Source: Pseudeuparius sepicola (taxonomy: Eukaryota; Arthropoda; Insecta; Coleoptera; Anthribidae). Taken from it: a stretch of 64,000 bases of DNA. Under the pieces are notes generated by a model. The model was not told the origin of the DNA. It saw only the letters and a list, made by a program, of their open reading frames with translations, and did not search any database. Below are positions 11,176 to 24,030 of the stretch, in pieces. The DNA lies in NCBI GenBank assembly GCA_963920635.1, contig OY987298.1, positions 57,701,949-57,765,948 of the forward strand. Reading direction: 5' to 3'. Numbering within the stretch: position 1 is the first letter of the stretch; each line of letters begins with the position of its first letter. The translations under genes were made by a program, and so were the position numbers.

Positions 11176-12483
11176 GTCCGCGGGCAAGAACGGTAGATGC
11201 ACAGGATTGCTCCATCTCATAAGCATAATGTTCACCAGTCGGCAGATGGGTGTGACGTCAGCGCTAGACCAACGGTTAATTTGTATATCGTGCGGTGCGG
11301 GTTTTGGCGTGTGTTTCTTGTATTTTATTTAATCTGTTTTTAGTTTTCAAACTATGATTGAATCTTTATACTAAATTAGTACATCTTACTTATTATTAAA
11401 AACGTAAGAACTAATATACAAGATGATTTTTTTAGGACTACCACCGCGATTTTCTCGCTTATTTTGCGCCCTACAAAAAAAACGTAAGAATCCAAAATGT
11501 GACAATTTTGAACAGCTAGGAGGGGTTGAAAAATAAATCGGCATCCATCTTGTCGCGCAATATAAAAAAACTTCAAATTGAGCAAATAGCTGTAGCATGT
11601 TTATTTTTAAGAGATAAAGGAAAACTTTCATATTAAACATTGATGGCACTAAGAAGCTTTATGCAACTGGGTACTTAGATAGTTTTTTTTGTTTATTTCT
11701 TATTAAGCGATTTTCTCGCTTACCTTGCGCCACACAGAAAATTCGTAAGTAAACATAAAATATGACGATTTTGGAGTAATACAAGAAACCCGGAAAGAGA
11801 CAAAAATGTGCATGGCTTCAAGAGAGCTGAAGACCCCGTGTAATTTTCTGATAACTTATCTGAATACCATAAATTTTTAATATACAAGTTTTCTTCTATC
11901 TCTTAAAATAAACGGTTATTAATAATTTCGCTCAATTTGAGTTTTTTTTACATTGTGCGACAAGTTGGCCATGGATGTGAGGAGTGTTTAGGTAGGTTTT
12001 TTGGCTATAATGTCAGTTTCTTTCTCAGGGAAACCTAGTTGTCCAACATTGCCACATTTTTGTTCCTTAATTTTTTTTTGTAGGGTGCAAAATAGGCGAG
12101 AAAATGGCGGTGGTAGTCCTAAAAAAATCATTCCGTATTTTGTCAAATTATCTCTCTAATAGGTATCGAATGTGTTGTGCTATTATATAGCTTAGAAATT
12201 AGATTTGAGATCTCCTCGTCAGTCGTAATAATTGTCGTTGATTTTTTTGTAGGTACTGGGGTGATTTAATACTTCTAAGTAAAAAATAAAAGTTCTCTGT
12301 ACTCTTAGTAGTATGTAAAAAACAAATGATTGGCAAAATTTGTGTATAAATAAGGATAATACAGAATATCCACACTATATTTTAAAATTTTAAAGGTAGA
12401 GGTCTAGCGGTGACGTTACGCGTGCGGAGGTTTTTGTCGGATCGAGCAATCCTGTGGGTCTACCATTCTTGTCCGCGGGCAGG
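11176..12483. mobile_element. Inverted-repeat element split by another foldback
   Basis: The arms 11176-11275 (tccgcgggcaagaacggtag, cacaggattgctc, gacgtcagcgctagacc) and 12401-12483 (ggtctagcggtgacgt, gagcaatcctgtggg, cttgtccgcggg) are complementary. Between them sits the E-family element at 11419-12135. Confidence 0.65.
11419..12135. mobile_element. E-family foldback, copy 1
   Basis: Starts TA-CAAGATGATTTTTTTAGGAC and ends CCTAAAAAAATCATTCCG-TA. Both halves carry gattttctcgcttattttgc-like blocks and the cacaatttgaacagct / aaatcggcatccat modules as inverted copies. A close relative is at 36883-37704. No protein is encoded; the open frames here are by-products of the repeats. Confidence 0.75.
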
Positions 12484-12489
12484 TGCTAT

Positions 12490-14675
12490 GATGTCAAGGG
12501 TGAAACTTATGTGACAAAAGCATAGCTACCTTTTATTTTTAAATGGAAGTTTGACTCATTTATAGTGAGCTATGCAACCACATATACACTGAGGTGTCTC
12601 AAGATGCCTATATTCTGTATTTTTTTATTTAAAAAGTAACATTAAAAAATCAAAATTATTAAATTGAAGAAGGCATAAGTAAGGGATTGAATGAATATGT
12701 TTGGTTTATACCTACAGCATTTACATACATTTAAGTTTTTCACTATATAGAAAACAATTAAAACCACTGTTTGGTGAGTGAATTATGGACCTAAGGATCG
12801 GTTTTAATTATTGTTGTTTCTTAACTGTATAAAATTAACCAAGAAGAATATCAATTTTTATTTTTTAACATATATATGTAGGTACATATGTAGGTACACA
12901 AACTTAAACAATATTGTACTTCCTTCAACATAGATGCCTACCTAATAATGCAATATAATAATTATTTCTGAATTACAAATACCTACAAGCACCTACTTTA
13001 CTAACACTCACGTGATTATTTTTGAATAAATTGTCTCCACAGAAGCACAACAAATATAGGTAAAAAAATACAATAATAATTATTGTTAATGCAATTTTCA
13101 AAACTCCTGGTAAATGGTGGAAGTTCACGTTGCAAAAGCTTTAGGTAGTGAGGAATGGGATTTTTTAAAATTCCAGAGAGACAACCTAACTCTGGAAGAA
13201 AATGTAATTTGATTCTGCAATGACTAGTTGTATGAGTTTCCATATTTTCTCCATCCCTTTTTCCACTCCCTGAAGATGACACAGGATTTGGTACGGTTCC
13301 AATAGGTGACACCAAGGTGTCTAAAGGCAGCAGCAGATGCTCTTGCATCTTACCATTTTCGAAGAAAGAACCTAGATGAATAGAAATTCGGGCATACAGA
13401 AGCAAATCCAAATATAACCATTTTCTCACTATTATTTTATTATATTATCCGTGTAGTTAATAATCATTATTTTGTAACAAATAATGATGCTATAGGTACT
13501 TACCCATGTTTAACTTCATTATAAATTTTCAATCCATCACTTTGTTAATTCTAGCTATTTGGGAAAAGTACAGGTAATACCTGCTTTACGTTACTTCCCT
13601 TCGCCTTCAAACTGCAATTTTTACAGTTTGGAACACACAAGTTAATATTATTCCATTTGCGTGACATTAAATTTAGTTTAACTTGATGTGAAATTGATAA
13701 CTGACCTATGGCCAGTGAGACTAATTTTATGACAGAAGAGTTTAATTTGCGTTCGCCTTGCTGGCATACCGTTATGTGTGATTCGTGCTCTAGATCAGGG
13801 AATATCGTGATAAAATTCTAAATTATAAGGATCTTTTTGAGCGTAATATACAGACAGAGGGTCCCTGAAATAAGCGTCAAAATTTTAGTCATGTATTTCA
13901 CTTGCCAAAAGCAACAACTGCTTTCAATTTTTTTAACACTCTTAGTTTTCAAGATAAATAGTTTTAAAATTTTAATGTATTTTTGTTACCTTCCATTAGA
14001 GCGTAAGTCGAAACTCTTGGTTGACTAAGTAATAATAAATAGACACAAAGAACGGAAATGAATTAGGTTGTCAAATTCTTATTTTCCATTTCAAAATAAT
14101 AACATCTGTGATAAACTAAGTAAGAAACAGTGGCTTGGCCAGAATTTAGGGTGGGGGGCGATATTTTCCGAAATCTTTTCTTATATTGACATCTATAGTC
14201 TTCCTTACGGCAGAATGCGTGTGACACAAGTGGGAAGAAGTAGTTCAGGGGCGTATCTCAATTTTGTGTAACTCACTGACTTAATTTTCATATAATTTAT
14301 AATTGTTATTTAATTTATAGTTAATATTATTCTTAAAGTGATGCCTTAGACTATGAAGGAGGTCAAACCCTTATAACATTGGCGATTATTTCTCATGCTT
14401 GAGAATGCAACGTTCTCTCCTGTTTACTCATTTTGCGCATGTTTACTCCTGAACTTGCATAGTTCCCGATAAATGGCCGAGGGCCGCCCTCAACTGATCA
14501 CGTGTGTATACCTTGTTAAAATTTTACCACTAGTTTCAGGGACTTATAATGAAATGCTTGAAATTAAGAATGCAATCAAAAATTTCAATTTCACTCAAAC
14601 AGTTGTTAATAGTTAATATGATATTTTTGGGTTAAACATTTTTTGTTATAACATTAATAATTATTGTCTTAATCA
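12490..14675. other. Non-coding stretch of intron 1
   Basis: No clear exon or repeat ends. The longest - strand frame (13016-13429, 137 codons) has no motif that I recognise and no convincing splice bounds; I do not call it a gene. The + strand shows only short frames. Confidence 0.4.
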
Positions 14676-14679
14676 GGAA

Positions 14680-15525
14680 TCAGAATTCAGTTTTATCCTA
14701 GGGCACTTCAACAGGTGATAGAAATCCATAAAATATGACTATTTTCTGGTATAACTTTTTATCCACAGCCACCTTGTTTTCGTGATACAGGGTGTTTAAA
14801 TTCCCAAAAATTATAATGTGTAAGTTTTATTTTTCCAACCTTAAAAAAATAAATGATTTTATTTGAAAAAAAAAAACTTATTAAGTCTCAATTTGGCCAG
14901 TACCGATCAGAACGTTAATATAATCCATGGCCAACTAATTTTGCTACCTATTTTTTTCTTTTAAAACCGAAAGTCAAATCGTTGATAAAATTACATATTT
15001 TTAATCTTACATGAACTGGTTTTTGACAGGCAAATTTTGATTTTCTCAACCATAACACATTGTTTAATTAAATAATTTTTCTTCACGCATTTCAAAAAGG
15101 AGTTATGTCTGAAAAATCAAATTTGCCATGAAACTGTGGCAGATAGGTACAAAAAAACTGTCAAGAGGTAGTTTTCGCTTAGAATAAAAAAGTTATTCAA
15201 GTGCATAAAAAAAATTCTGTATTAGTATTTTTCTTGATAAAACAAATGTAGTCTATATCCATATCTCCACCACTGGCTATTTGGGGAACTTGGTATTATC
15301 ACATTTTGTGACACATGATCAATGTACACTGTGTGTCAAATTTCGTTCGAATATCTTTAACGGTTGGAAAAATAAAAAAGTGGACGTTAAAATTTTTGAG
15401 AATTTGAACACTGTGTATCTCGAAAATGAGGTGGCTGTGGTTAAAAAGTTATACCACAAAATAGTCATATTTTATGGTTTTCTATAACCTGTTGAAGTTT
15501 CCTAGAATAAAACTGAATCACCCAG
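14680..15525. mobile_element. Foldback element
   Basis: The left arm 14690-14830 (ttcagttttatcctagg, acttcaacaggt, ataaaatatgactattttc, cagccaccttgttttcgtga) pairs with the right arm 15395-15525 (tatctcgaaaatgaggtggc, gtcatattttatggttttc, aacctgttgaag). The right end reads ..CACCCAG-TA; the left terminal bases are degraded. Loop non-coding. Confidence 0.7.
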
Positions 15526-16246
15526 TATACAGACTGGCTTCTATAAGTTGCTCACTTAAAATATCTAGGGTATTTTCTGATAGAAAGGATAGAAGGTAGG
15601 TGCGATTGATAGCTCTTCTGGGCGGCCTTCTTTTGTCATTATAAAAGTTGCTGTTCATGGCCACCTACGAAAACTATGGCAAAAAATCGGAAAAATTCGA
15701 AATTGTTAAACTACTGTAACTTTTTTTGACATAATATGGCAAAAAGTTTAACATGAAAATTGTTTGCAGGAACCTACAGAATTTATGTATGACATTAGTT
15801 TTATTGTATGGATTACCGCAAAATTTGTAAAAATGTTTAATTATGTGTATTTTGTAAAGCAAAATGTCCCATTCAATCTGAAGTGTCACACATGCCTGTT
15901 TGTACTGTATTTACTAGTTGAGGAGCATAATGCACATTTACGTACTCCGTGGTTTTTTTTTTGAAGGGAAGTTGCGACTATGTGGAATCTCTTTACTGTA
16001 CGCTACTTAATGGCGTAGTACCGGGTGTTTACCTTCAAGTTGTGCCGTTTGGTTTTTATGACGTCATAAATCCAATATGGCCGCTATACAAGATATGTAT
16101 TCCTTCCATCAAGAATAACTCCTTCCAGAGGGCTCATACGCAAAATGTGCATAGAATATTTTCTATTCTCCATGAGCAGATGAACAAATTTAGATCTTGT
16201 CAATTGTTCCGTATCTTCTACCATTTAAGAGTTATGATTTATTATA

Positions 16247-17686
16247 CAGGGTGTCCCGAAATTAGCCTGCCATAATTTACCAGCGTGTTCTACGGCCTAA
16301 AAAAATGAAAAAAGTTTATATAAACATGGCCTCAAAAATGCCCCTTTATGGGGCTATAGCCCCCGAAAGGGGCAGTTTCACAAACGGGTTTCTATAAATA
16401 TTTCCAGAACGAACAAAGATAAAACTCTGAAATTTGGTATGTGATGTACTAGTGAGATTTGACATTTACCGAGGTTGCGATAGTTAGACATTCTTAATCA
16501 TAGGCGTCCCAAATGGGGAGGTTCAGGAGTTAAAATTACCCCAAAATTTTTTTATATACTTTTTTCCAGATTTATTATGAAATTATGAAAGTTGAAGGTA
16601 TTCTACGAAGAAAAAGTGCTCTTTTTGAACTTCGATAGCATGCATCGTTTTCGAGCAAACTAGTTTTGAAAATTTGTTGCCGAGTGCCATGAAAATGCCT
16701 ATTAGAAATTAGCCTGCCGTAATTTACCACGACGTTTTTTGATACAAAAAAATGAAATAAATTTCTATAAACATGGCCTCAAAAAAGTCCCCTAAGGGGG
16801 CTATAGCCCCCGAAGTGGACACTTTGGCAAACGGTTTTTTCTAAATATTTCCAGAACGAACAAAGATAAAATTATGAAATTTGGTGTGTGATATACCTGT
16901 GAGATTTGACGTTTACCGAGGTAGGGATAGTTTGACATTTTTCATCATAGGCGTCCCAAATAAGGGGGGTCAAGGGGTTAAAAATATCCCAATTTTTTTG
17001 TGCTCTTTTTTCATGATTTATTCTCCCAGGTATGTCACATACCAAATTTCAGAATTTTATCTTTGCTGGTTCTGGAAATATTTAGAAAAAACCGTTTGCC
17101 AAAGTGTCCATTTCGGGAGCTATAGCCCTCTTAGGGGGCATTTTTGAGGCCATGTTTATAGGAACTTTTTAATTTTTTTGGGTCGCAGAACACGCTGGGA
17201 AAATATGGCAGGCTAATTTCTAATACCCATTTTCATGGCCCTCTGCAAAAAAATTTCAATACGATTTTACTCGAAAATGGTGCACGCTATCAATGTTCAA
17301 CAAGAGCACAATTTTTTCGTATAATACCCTGAAATTTTTTAATTTCGAAATAAATTTGGGGAAAAAGCACACACACAAAATTTGGGGTAATTTTAACCCC
17401 TTAACCCTCCCCATTTAGGACGCCTATGATTAAGAATGTCAAACTATCGCTACCTCGGCAAATTTCAAATCTCACTCTCACTGGTACATCACATACCAAA
17501 TTTCAGAATTTTATCTTTGTTCGTTCTGGAAATATTTAGAAAAAACCGTTTGTGAAACTGCCCCTTTCGGGGGCTATAGCCCCATTAGGGGGCATTTTTG
17601 AGGCCATGTTTATAGGAACTTTTTTCATTTTTTTAGGTCGTAGAACACGTTGGTAAATTATGTCAGGCTAATTTCGGGACACCCTG
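16247..17686. mobile_element. Foldback element C, 1.44 kb, TA target
   Basis: Starts TA-CAGGGTGTCCCGAAATTAGC and ends GGGACACCCTG-TA. Each arm is long: aaacatggcctcaaaaatgc, gggctatagcccc and ccagaacgaacaaagataaa recur on both sides, and each arm itself contains a near-duplicate (16690-16960 repeats 16280-16560). It interrupts the left arm of element A. No protein encoded. Confidence 0.85.
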
Positions 17687-17850
17687 TATATGTCACTGTC
17701 GGTTTAGAACCTTCGATTATTTATTAAGGGTAAAAAAAATAACGATTGTGCTGCTATTTACTCACAATAACTTTAATTTTACACTTATATGCAACAAACA
17801 TTACAAATAGAGACATTACAATGGTATGAAACACACTTTAATAATACATA

Positions 17851-18979
17851 CAGGGTGTTCGGTTAATAATTTTCCATATAGCAACTACACTACACATATA
17901 TTTTGGACCAAAATATTACGATTAGGGAATAATAATGAATAATTCTGATATTAATAATAATAATTCTCACCTTCAAAATACTCCAAACTAGGAGTACCCC
18001 AGAAGCAACCACATGCTTGTGCAGGGGAGGGGGGCAATCACTATTATTTTATCTACGTTGCCATTTGCGGCTAAGCTGAAGATGCCAATTTCTACGTATC
18101 TCACAGAAGGCTTCACTTGCGCTGTTTTTGAGCTTTTACTCGTAACTTTTTGTGGTTTCCTTTTTGTTGTTGCAGATCCATCATTTTAGTGCATTTTTTC
18201 AATCTGCAACAAAAAGTACTCTTCTTTCATAACGATAAAATCAACTGTTTGCGTTGAAATTGGCAAAATTTGCCCCAAAACACCTATGTTTCACCTACCG
18301 ATTTTACATGTTTCAGATCAACTGTACATTCAAAATAAACAAATAAATTCAAAATGGGCATTGGTAAATTGAAAAATAATTAATAAATTATTAATTAATA
18401 AATTGAAATAGTGTTCAAATTTTACAGAGTTTCAATACGTTCCATTTTGAAAGCGAAACATTTTTGGTACATTGTTAAATGGTACAGTTGATCTGTATCA
18501 TTTAAAAGTGGTAGGTAAAAATTTTATTTTTCGAATGTTGGAGTCAACAGGTGTTTTGGTGCACATTTTGCCAATTTCAACGCAAAGGGTTGATTTTATC
18601 GTTATGAAACAAGAGTACTTTTTTGTTACAGAATGAACAGATGCACTAAAATGATTGACCTATAAGACCAAAAAGACAACGACAAAAAAGTTGCACGTAA
18701 AAGCACAATTCAAAGTGCAAGTGACGCCTTCTGTGAGATACATAGAAATTGACATCTTCAACTTATTATTCATCCCCCAAAATACAGCAGTGCCAAATTT
18801 CAGTTTAGCAGCTTCATTATCTTGGAGATCTAGCCCTAATTCAGTTTTAAAAAATGAACTTCAACGCCCTGTATCTCTTAAACAATTATTAACTATTAAG
18901 GCATGTTAGCCTCAATCGTTATATTTTGGCCCGAAATTGTGTAAGTTGCTATTTGGACAATTATTAACCAGACACCCTG
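17851..18979. mobile_element. Foldback element B, 1.13 kb, TA target, at the centre of A
   Basis: Starts TA-CAGGGTGTTCGGTTAATAAT and ends ATTATTAACCAGACACCCTG-TA. The arms pair further in (gataaaatcaactgtttgcg against cgcaaagggttgattttatc), with a symmetry point near 18415. The left arm is broken by a (TAA)n-headed repeat (17952). Confidence 0.8.
17952..18075 (-). repeat. Dispersed (TAA)n-headed repeat, copy 3
   Basis: Contains taataataattctcacctt, ctccaaactaggagtacccc and tgccatttgcggct; the best-preserved copy of the family. It lies inside element B. Confidence 0.7.
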
Positions 18980-20645
18980 TATGCATTATTAAAGTGTGTT
19001 TCATACCATTGTAATGTGTATTTTTTGTTGCATTTAAGTGTAATATTAAAGTTATTGTGAGCAAATAGCAGCACAATCATTACTTTTTCACCCTTAATAA
19101 ATAACCGATGGTTCTAAACCGATGGAGACGAATATAATGGATCATAACTTGTAAATGGTAGAAGATATGGAAAAATTTATAAATACTAAATTTGTTCGAC
19201 TGCTCATGCAGAACAGAAAATGTTCTATGCACATTTTGCGTATGAGCCCTCTGGAACAAGTTATTCTTGATGGAATGAATAAATGACTTGTATAGCGGCC
19301 ATCTTGGATTTATGACGTCATAAAAACCAAACAGCGCCACTCGAAGGTAAACACCCGGTTCTACTCCATTACGTAGCATACAATAAAAAGATTCCACATA
19401 GTCTGAACTTCCCTTCACAAAAGGTCCCACAGAATACGTTATGCTCCTGTACTATACTACAAAAATGTAAGAAATGATATTGGTGATATTTGTGGTTGAT
19501 ATAAGATCTAGTTACCCATGGAAATAAAATGTGCAATGATAGTATAGTCGTTCAACCGAATAGCGAGTCCGCAGAATTGACACATTGACAATTTGGTTCA
19601 TACCAACAGATAAGTCAGGAGTGCCAGGACCATATTTCATATTTTGTGACAATTGTTTGTTTACACCACAAAAAGCAGAAATGTATTGTTGCTTCTTCCA
19701 AAGTTGTTTGCCTGGTTGTCTAGACAGAAACAATACCTTTTTGACTTTTTGCAAATGTCCAAAAATCTAGGTTACCCAATATGCCCTAATGCGTCCCTGG
19801 TTTTTCCTGTCATTCCAGGCAATGTAGGGAACTGTCGACTTTTCGCTATTTGGCGGAACGACTATGTTTATGACGTTAGGAATAACATCTCCAATGGAAT
19901 GTTTCATATGGTGTTACCTGAACGGGAAAGTTTATTTAACAGCTCAGCAAAATGTGTAATACTAAATGAAAATACTTGAAGTATGCAGCAGCTCAAATGC
20001 TGAATCTTTACCTGCTATGCCACTAAAACATCCTTCTTGATTTATATTTACAGGTACAAAAATCCATCCTTATTCTAATTTATTTTCATAACAGGAAGCA
20101 ATGTCTATGAGTTTTGCATTTTTTATCTTTGAAATGACAATTCTGGATTAGCTATTCGACATTCGATTAAGTGCATGTAAACCCCTTTATTTTCAACTTT
20201 TTAAAGGCCTACTTTAATTTAATGTCATAATCGATTGTTTGTTTGCAAGGGTAACTCGATCTTATACCAATTACAAATATTACCAATGTTTTTTTTTCTA
20301 AAATTTTTATAGTAAATACAAAGTGGCAAGTGTGGCACATCAAATTAAATGGGATAGTCCGCTTTATAAAAATGAGTCATTAAAATTTTTTCCAGCTAAT
20401 TTAATTTTGGATCCCAAGAGAGCCCAAAATTTAGTCATATCTAATATTTCAAAACTGATATAATATTTGGATTCTGAAGTTCTCGAACAATTTTCATGTT
20501 ATACTTTTTTGTGTATCACTAGAAATAAAAAAGTTACTGCGGTTTAAATTTTTTAATTTTTTTAGATTTTTTGTCTTAGTTTTCGTTGGTGGCTATGTAC
20601 AGCGCAATTTTCATTGTGACAAAAGATGGCCTCCCGGAAGGGCCA

Positions 20646-20991
20646 TCTTCTGTATATAGGGTCTTCTATTGATTTTTTTTTCCATAAAAAACTCTTTATT
20701 TACAATATGTATATACAAATACATTTTCCTTACATAGCTATAGCTATAGTACTTTTTTTTTTCAGAAGCGCATTTTGTGTATATTTTTTTAGCTGTTTGA
20801 TTTATCTTATTTCTGCAAAACACAAGTTTGGTTATGACTGTTTTGTGAAAACATATGTGTAAACTTTGATATTGCTGTAAAAATTCATTATACATTTTTT
20901 TTCTAAGGCGACAAATAATGTAATTTAGTGGGGTTTAATTCTCGCAAGATTATCCTGTACTTACTTAGCTGATTCAATTTAATTTGCTCAG
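20646..20991. other. Intronic sequence before exon 2
   Basis: AT-rich, with a gctatagctatag micro-palindrome; no coding or repeat end beyond the flank of the D-family element. Confidence 0.4.
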
Positions 20992-21112
20992 GTGCTGGTT
21001 GGAGTGGCCCTCCAAGTTTGATGTCCAGCAGCGGTCCATCGTCACCTGGCTTATCAGAGAACAACTCGAAAGAGAGCAGTGAGATGTCTTCAAGTATAAT
21101 AAGCGGCGATGG
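20992..21112 (+). CDS. Exon 2 (visible) of the unrecognised + strand gene
   Basis: Acceptor aatttgctcag precedes it; the donor is GATGG|gtataa. It enters in phase 1, leaves in phase 2, and encodes 39 full codons beginning AGWSGPPSLMSSSG and rich in Ser, Pro, Asn and Glu, typical of a disordered linker. Both junctions keep the frame: Ser is formed with the previous exon, and GG+G gives Gly with the next, at 40114. The weak donor (gtataa) is the only reservation; the intron that follows is ~19 kb and full of transposons. Confidence 0.8.
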
Positions 21113-22611
21113 GTATAAAAGAGTTACTTCCTTATGAAACACCTCAATATTTTTGAGTCTCTCTCTCCCTACACACTACTTTCTATTTTATTTATTATTT
21201 AGCTTTAAGCACTATTTATTGTCAAAATTATTATGAATTTGAATTTATTAGTGTTTTAGATAAATAAAGTGTCTTTATTTTAACAAAATTATCTTGTGTT
21301 TCAAAATTTCTCAATTGAATTTTTTCTGCCATCACTGTTCTCATTATTTTGTGGTAGGCTATGTGCCAAAAAAAAGTGAGTACTTTGTTTTATCTTGTTT
21401 GCTAGCAACTTTTTCTACTTTTGTGTCTATAATTTAACATGAATTTAAAGCCAAAGCACTGGCAACATATTTGTATAAAATGTAATATACAGGTTGTACC
21501 TAATCATGTGCGGCAGAAACCTCTGATTCAAGTGCACTGACAAAATCACAAAGATATACCTATCCCACAACAATTTTATTTTGTTGTTGGCGACAATAGC
21601 TTTTTTTAAATTTTATATTTGTTAATTTTCTCAGTTTTTTTATTATAACACTACATTATTTCATTTAGTATTAACGAAAGTGTAGATTGCCATTTGAAAA
21701 ACTGTGTTATTTTCCAACAACAAGATTGTGAATCTAAAAGATGCCAAATTTAAAATTGAATTGCCCAAGGATTTTTCCTAAAAAATTAATTTATTGCTTA
21801 ATTTATGTACACCCTGTATATTGTTCCTTAGAGACAAATTTTAGGGGTGGAAACTGTAACAAAGGTAGATCTATAGTCTGACTATCGAAAGGATACCTGC
21901 GAAAACTTCATTACTTGCGATTAGCGATTTTTTCGTAGGCATTATTTGGTTTGTCATTATACTTTAACACTTTGTCACCAAGGAGATATCTGTAGTTCTG
22001 AATATTATTATTCTAGATAGAACTAGTGACTAAAAAGTGAGTTTGTAAGCACAAATCTTAAAGTCGTTGATTCCTGCATTTAGCAAACATACATCATGGC
22101 ATACATTTACATCAGAGATATTTTAAAGTAATTTTTTTTATTGTTTCTATGAAGGATGTATTTTTTAATAAGTTTTCCCTCATCTGTAGAAATCATACAA
22201 CTGTAAAAGTGTTGCAAAATAGTAATTTATACAATTAACGTGGAAAGCACTACTTTATCGCACAAAAATGCCAGTATTTTGACGAGGACAAAGGCCAAGT
22301 CAAAATATCATTCAGGTGTGCATACAATAATTTTTTAAACTATTTTACATATATAAAAAAGCAAGCTGAAATCATTGTAAACTACGCGACAAATAATAAT
22401 TACTTACCCTTGCCTTTGGCTGACAGTTCTATGACTTGTTGACATTTGTTCTTCTTCCCCACGTCAAGCGACTAAAATCGTAGTGCCTGAAGTACTTATG
22501 TTGCGCACTGTGTTGAAACAATGGTAAAAACGAGTATTGAAAACAATTTTTGACGGTTGTAGAAAAACAATATTTCGTAGTTCACTGTGTTATATCAGTA
22601 AAGCGGCCCAT
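21113..22611. other. Start of intron 2
   Basis: Mostly non-coding AT-rich DNA. A short element (21490-21816) is listed separately; elsewhere I see no exon, RNA gene or repeat boundary. Confidence 0.4.
21490..21816. mobile_element. Probable small TIR element
   Basis: Ends TA-CAGGTTGTAC and GTACACCCTG-TA with partly complementary interiors (cccacaacaattttatttt against caacaacaagattgtg). Short ends only, so moderate support. Confidence 0.45.
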
Positions 22612-23694
22612 ATTCTATGCAACTTGTGCGACAAGTTGTACTACAGGTTGTATAAGTAATCGGTGCGACAAGTTGCTTAGAACTTTTCCCCACGAACACA
22701 AATGATCTCAACAACAATCAGTTGTCAAGACTCAAGATTTGTAACTTAGAATAATATAATTCCATTTATATTGTTATTAATCTTCTTTTTTACAACCTCC
22801 ACACCAGGGCCGTACTTAAGTACAGGCTATCTAGGCAGCAGCCTATGGGCCTGCCCGCACTACAAATGGGGCCTCACTACAAGAAAACTATTTAAAATTT
22901 TTAATCAAATGTCTTTGCTTAGATTCATAATGTTGAATATGGAATTGATTCAGTGGACATCAGCGGATATGTTAAAAATTTAAATACCTACTGTTTTTTG
23001 TATATTTGGGAACATAGCATAAATGTCAACTTTGTCTTTAGTATACAAGGTTATTCATAATCAAATGCCATCAGTAGTACAGTGGTATTCTACTCGAAAA
23101 ATAAAGTTACCCGTGTTTTTATTTTTCTTCTTTTTGCTCAGAGAGACCCAGAGTCTTCGATAATTAGGATATGGGATAGGTTTCCTGGATGTTATAGAAA
23201 CCTCCCAGAGAAAAAATTGAAGATAAGATTTAAAACACCATCTTTGTGCTAGGGTTTATTACTCGGTATCGGACTATTATAAGGATGAGGTCTGGCTGTG
23301 GCGATTGGCGCCTGTGTTGGGTTGCTGGAGCAGGTCACTGTCTTGACTGATTCTATTGTTTTTTGTTTTTCCCTTTTGCATTGTTTTTCTTTTGTCCTCT
23401 TTTGTCTCCTTACTTATTTTTAACACATGCTAGTCTGTGGCACAAGTACCTGATGTAGTGTTCGTGTTTTCTGTGTTTTCTTTCTTTGTTATTCTGTGAT
23501 ATTTTAGAAGTGTTTTTTTTTAAGACTAATGTAATGACTATGTCAGTTTTATCTAAGTTCCATGTAAGTTAGTACAATTTTCGACACATATTTAACCAAA
23601 TAGCAGTAATTTGATGTAACTCACAATGAAATGTATATAATCACAATGACATGTTATATCCTGTATGGCCATTGAACTCACAAATCATTATTTA

Positions 23695-23735
23695 GATAGA
23701 TAGATAGATATATCGGATATATCTATCTATCTATC
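23695..23735. repeat. 41-bp perfect palindrome of GATA/TATC units
   Basis: gatagatagatagatatatc is followed by one G and then its exact 20-base complement. It could extrude as a cruciform; probably a microsatellite inversion. Confidence 0.9.
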
Positions 23736-23940
23736 AAAGCTCCATATGAAGCACCCTATGGACCCTTAAAACAGGCCCTAAAGTTTTATGTTCTCGCTGT
23801 ATCTTCTAGTCAGCTTAATCAATTTCGACGTTATTTTGGCATGTGCCCCTAGGTAATAATTATTATCTCACACAATTTTACTATTGTTCTACGTCTGCCT
23901 CCGCTAGACGGCGCCACTTATGCCCCCAAATTTGTTTTAT

Positions 23941-24030
23941 TAATAATAATAATAATAATTCTCACCCTCACAGTACTCCAAACTAGGAGTACTCCAGAAC
24001 TGAATGCTTGTGGTGGGGGGGGGGGAATGC
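23941..24030 (-). repeat. Dispersed (TAA)n-headed repeat, copy 4
   Basis: taataataataataataatt, ctcaccctcacagtact and ccaaactaggagtactcc are followed by a G10 run; same family as 1258, 10266 and 17952. Confidence 0.7.

Larger units (their letters stand above)
15921..19448. mobile_element. Foldback element A, containing B and C
   Basis: After removing inserts B and C, the left arm (15921-16246 plus 17687-17850) is the complement of the right arm (18980-19448). Examples are aggagcat / atgctcct at the tips and gacgtcataaatccaat / ggatttatgacgtcat inside. The arms meet at a palindromic taataatacata / tgcattatta, which is exactly where B sits. Terminal target duplications are unclear. Confidence 0.65.
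15530..20645. mobile_element. D-family foldback, copy 1, with further elements nested inside
   Basis: The left arm 15530-15917 (ctcacttaaaatatctag, gggcggccttcttttgtcat, caaaatgtcccattcaatct, gtactgtatttac) is the complement of 20310-20645. Copies at 27401 and 38506 share the same arm modules. A unique interior segment around 19850-19990 also recurs, in complement, near 39070-39240. The right terminus beyond 20645 does not match the left end and is lost or rearranged. Element A (15921-19448) has inserted in it. Confidence 0.65.

Noticed and set aside
13016..13429. 137-codon - strand frame
   Set aside because: No recognisable motif, no splice-site support that fits a neighbour, and no repeat context; could be chance in AT-rich DNA.
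19653..19979. Protein-coding gene in the D-family interior
   Set aside because: Frame partly shared with another D copy, where it is broken; too short and unsupported to call as a gene, kept only as a finding.
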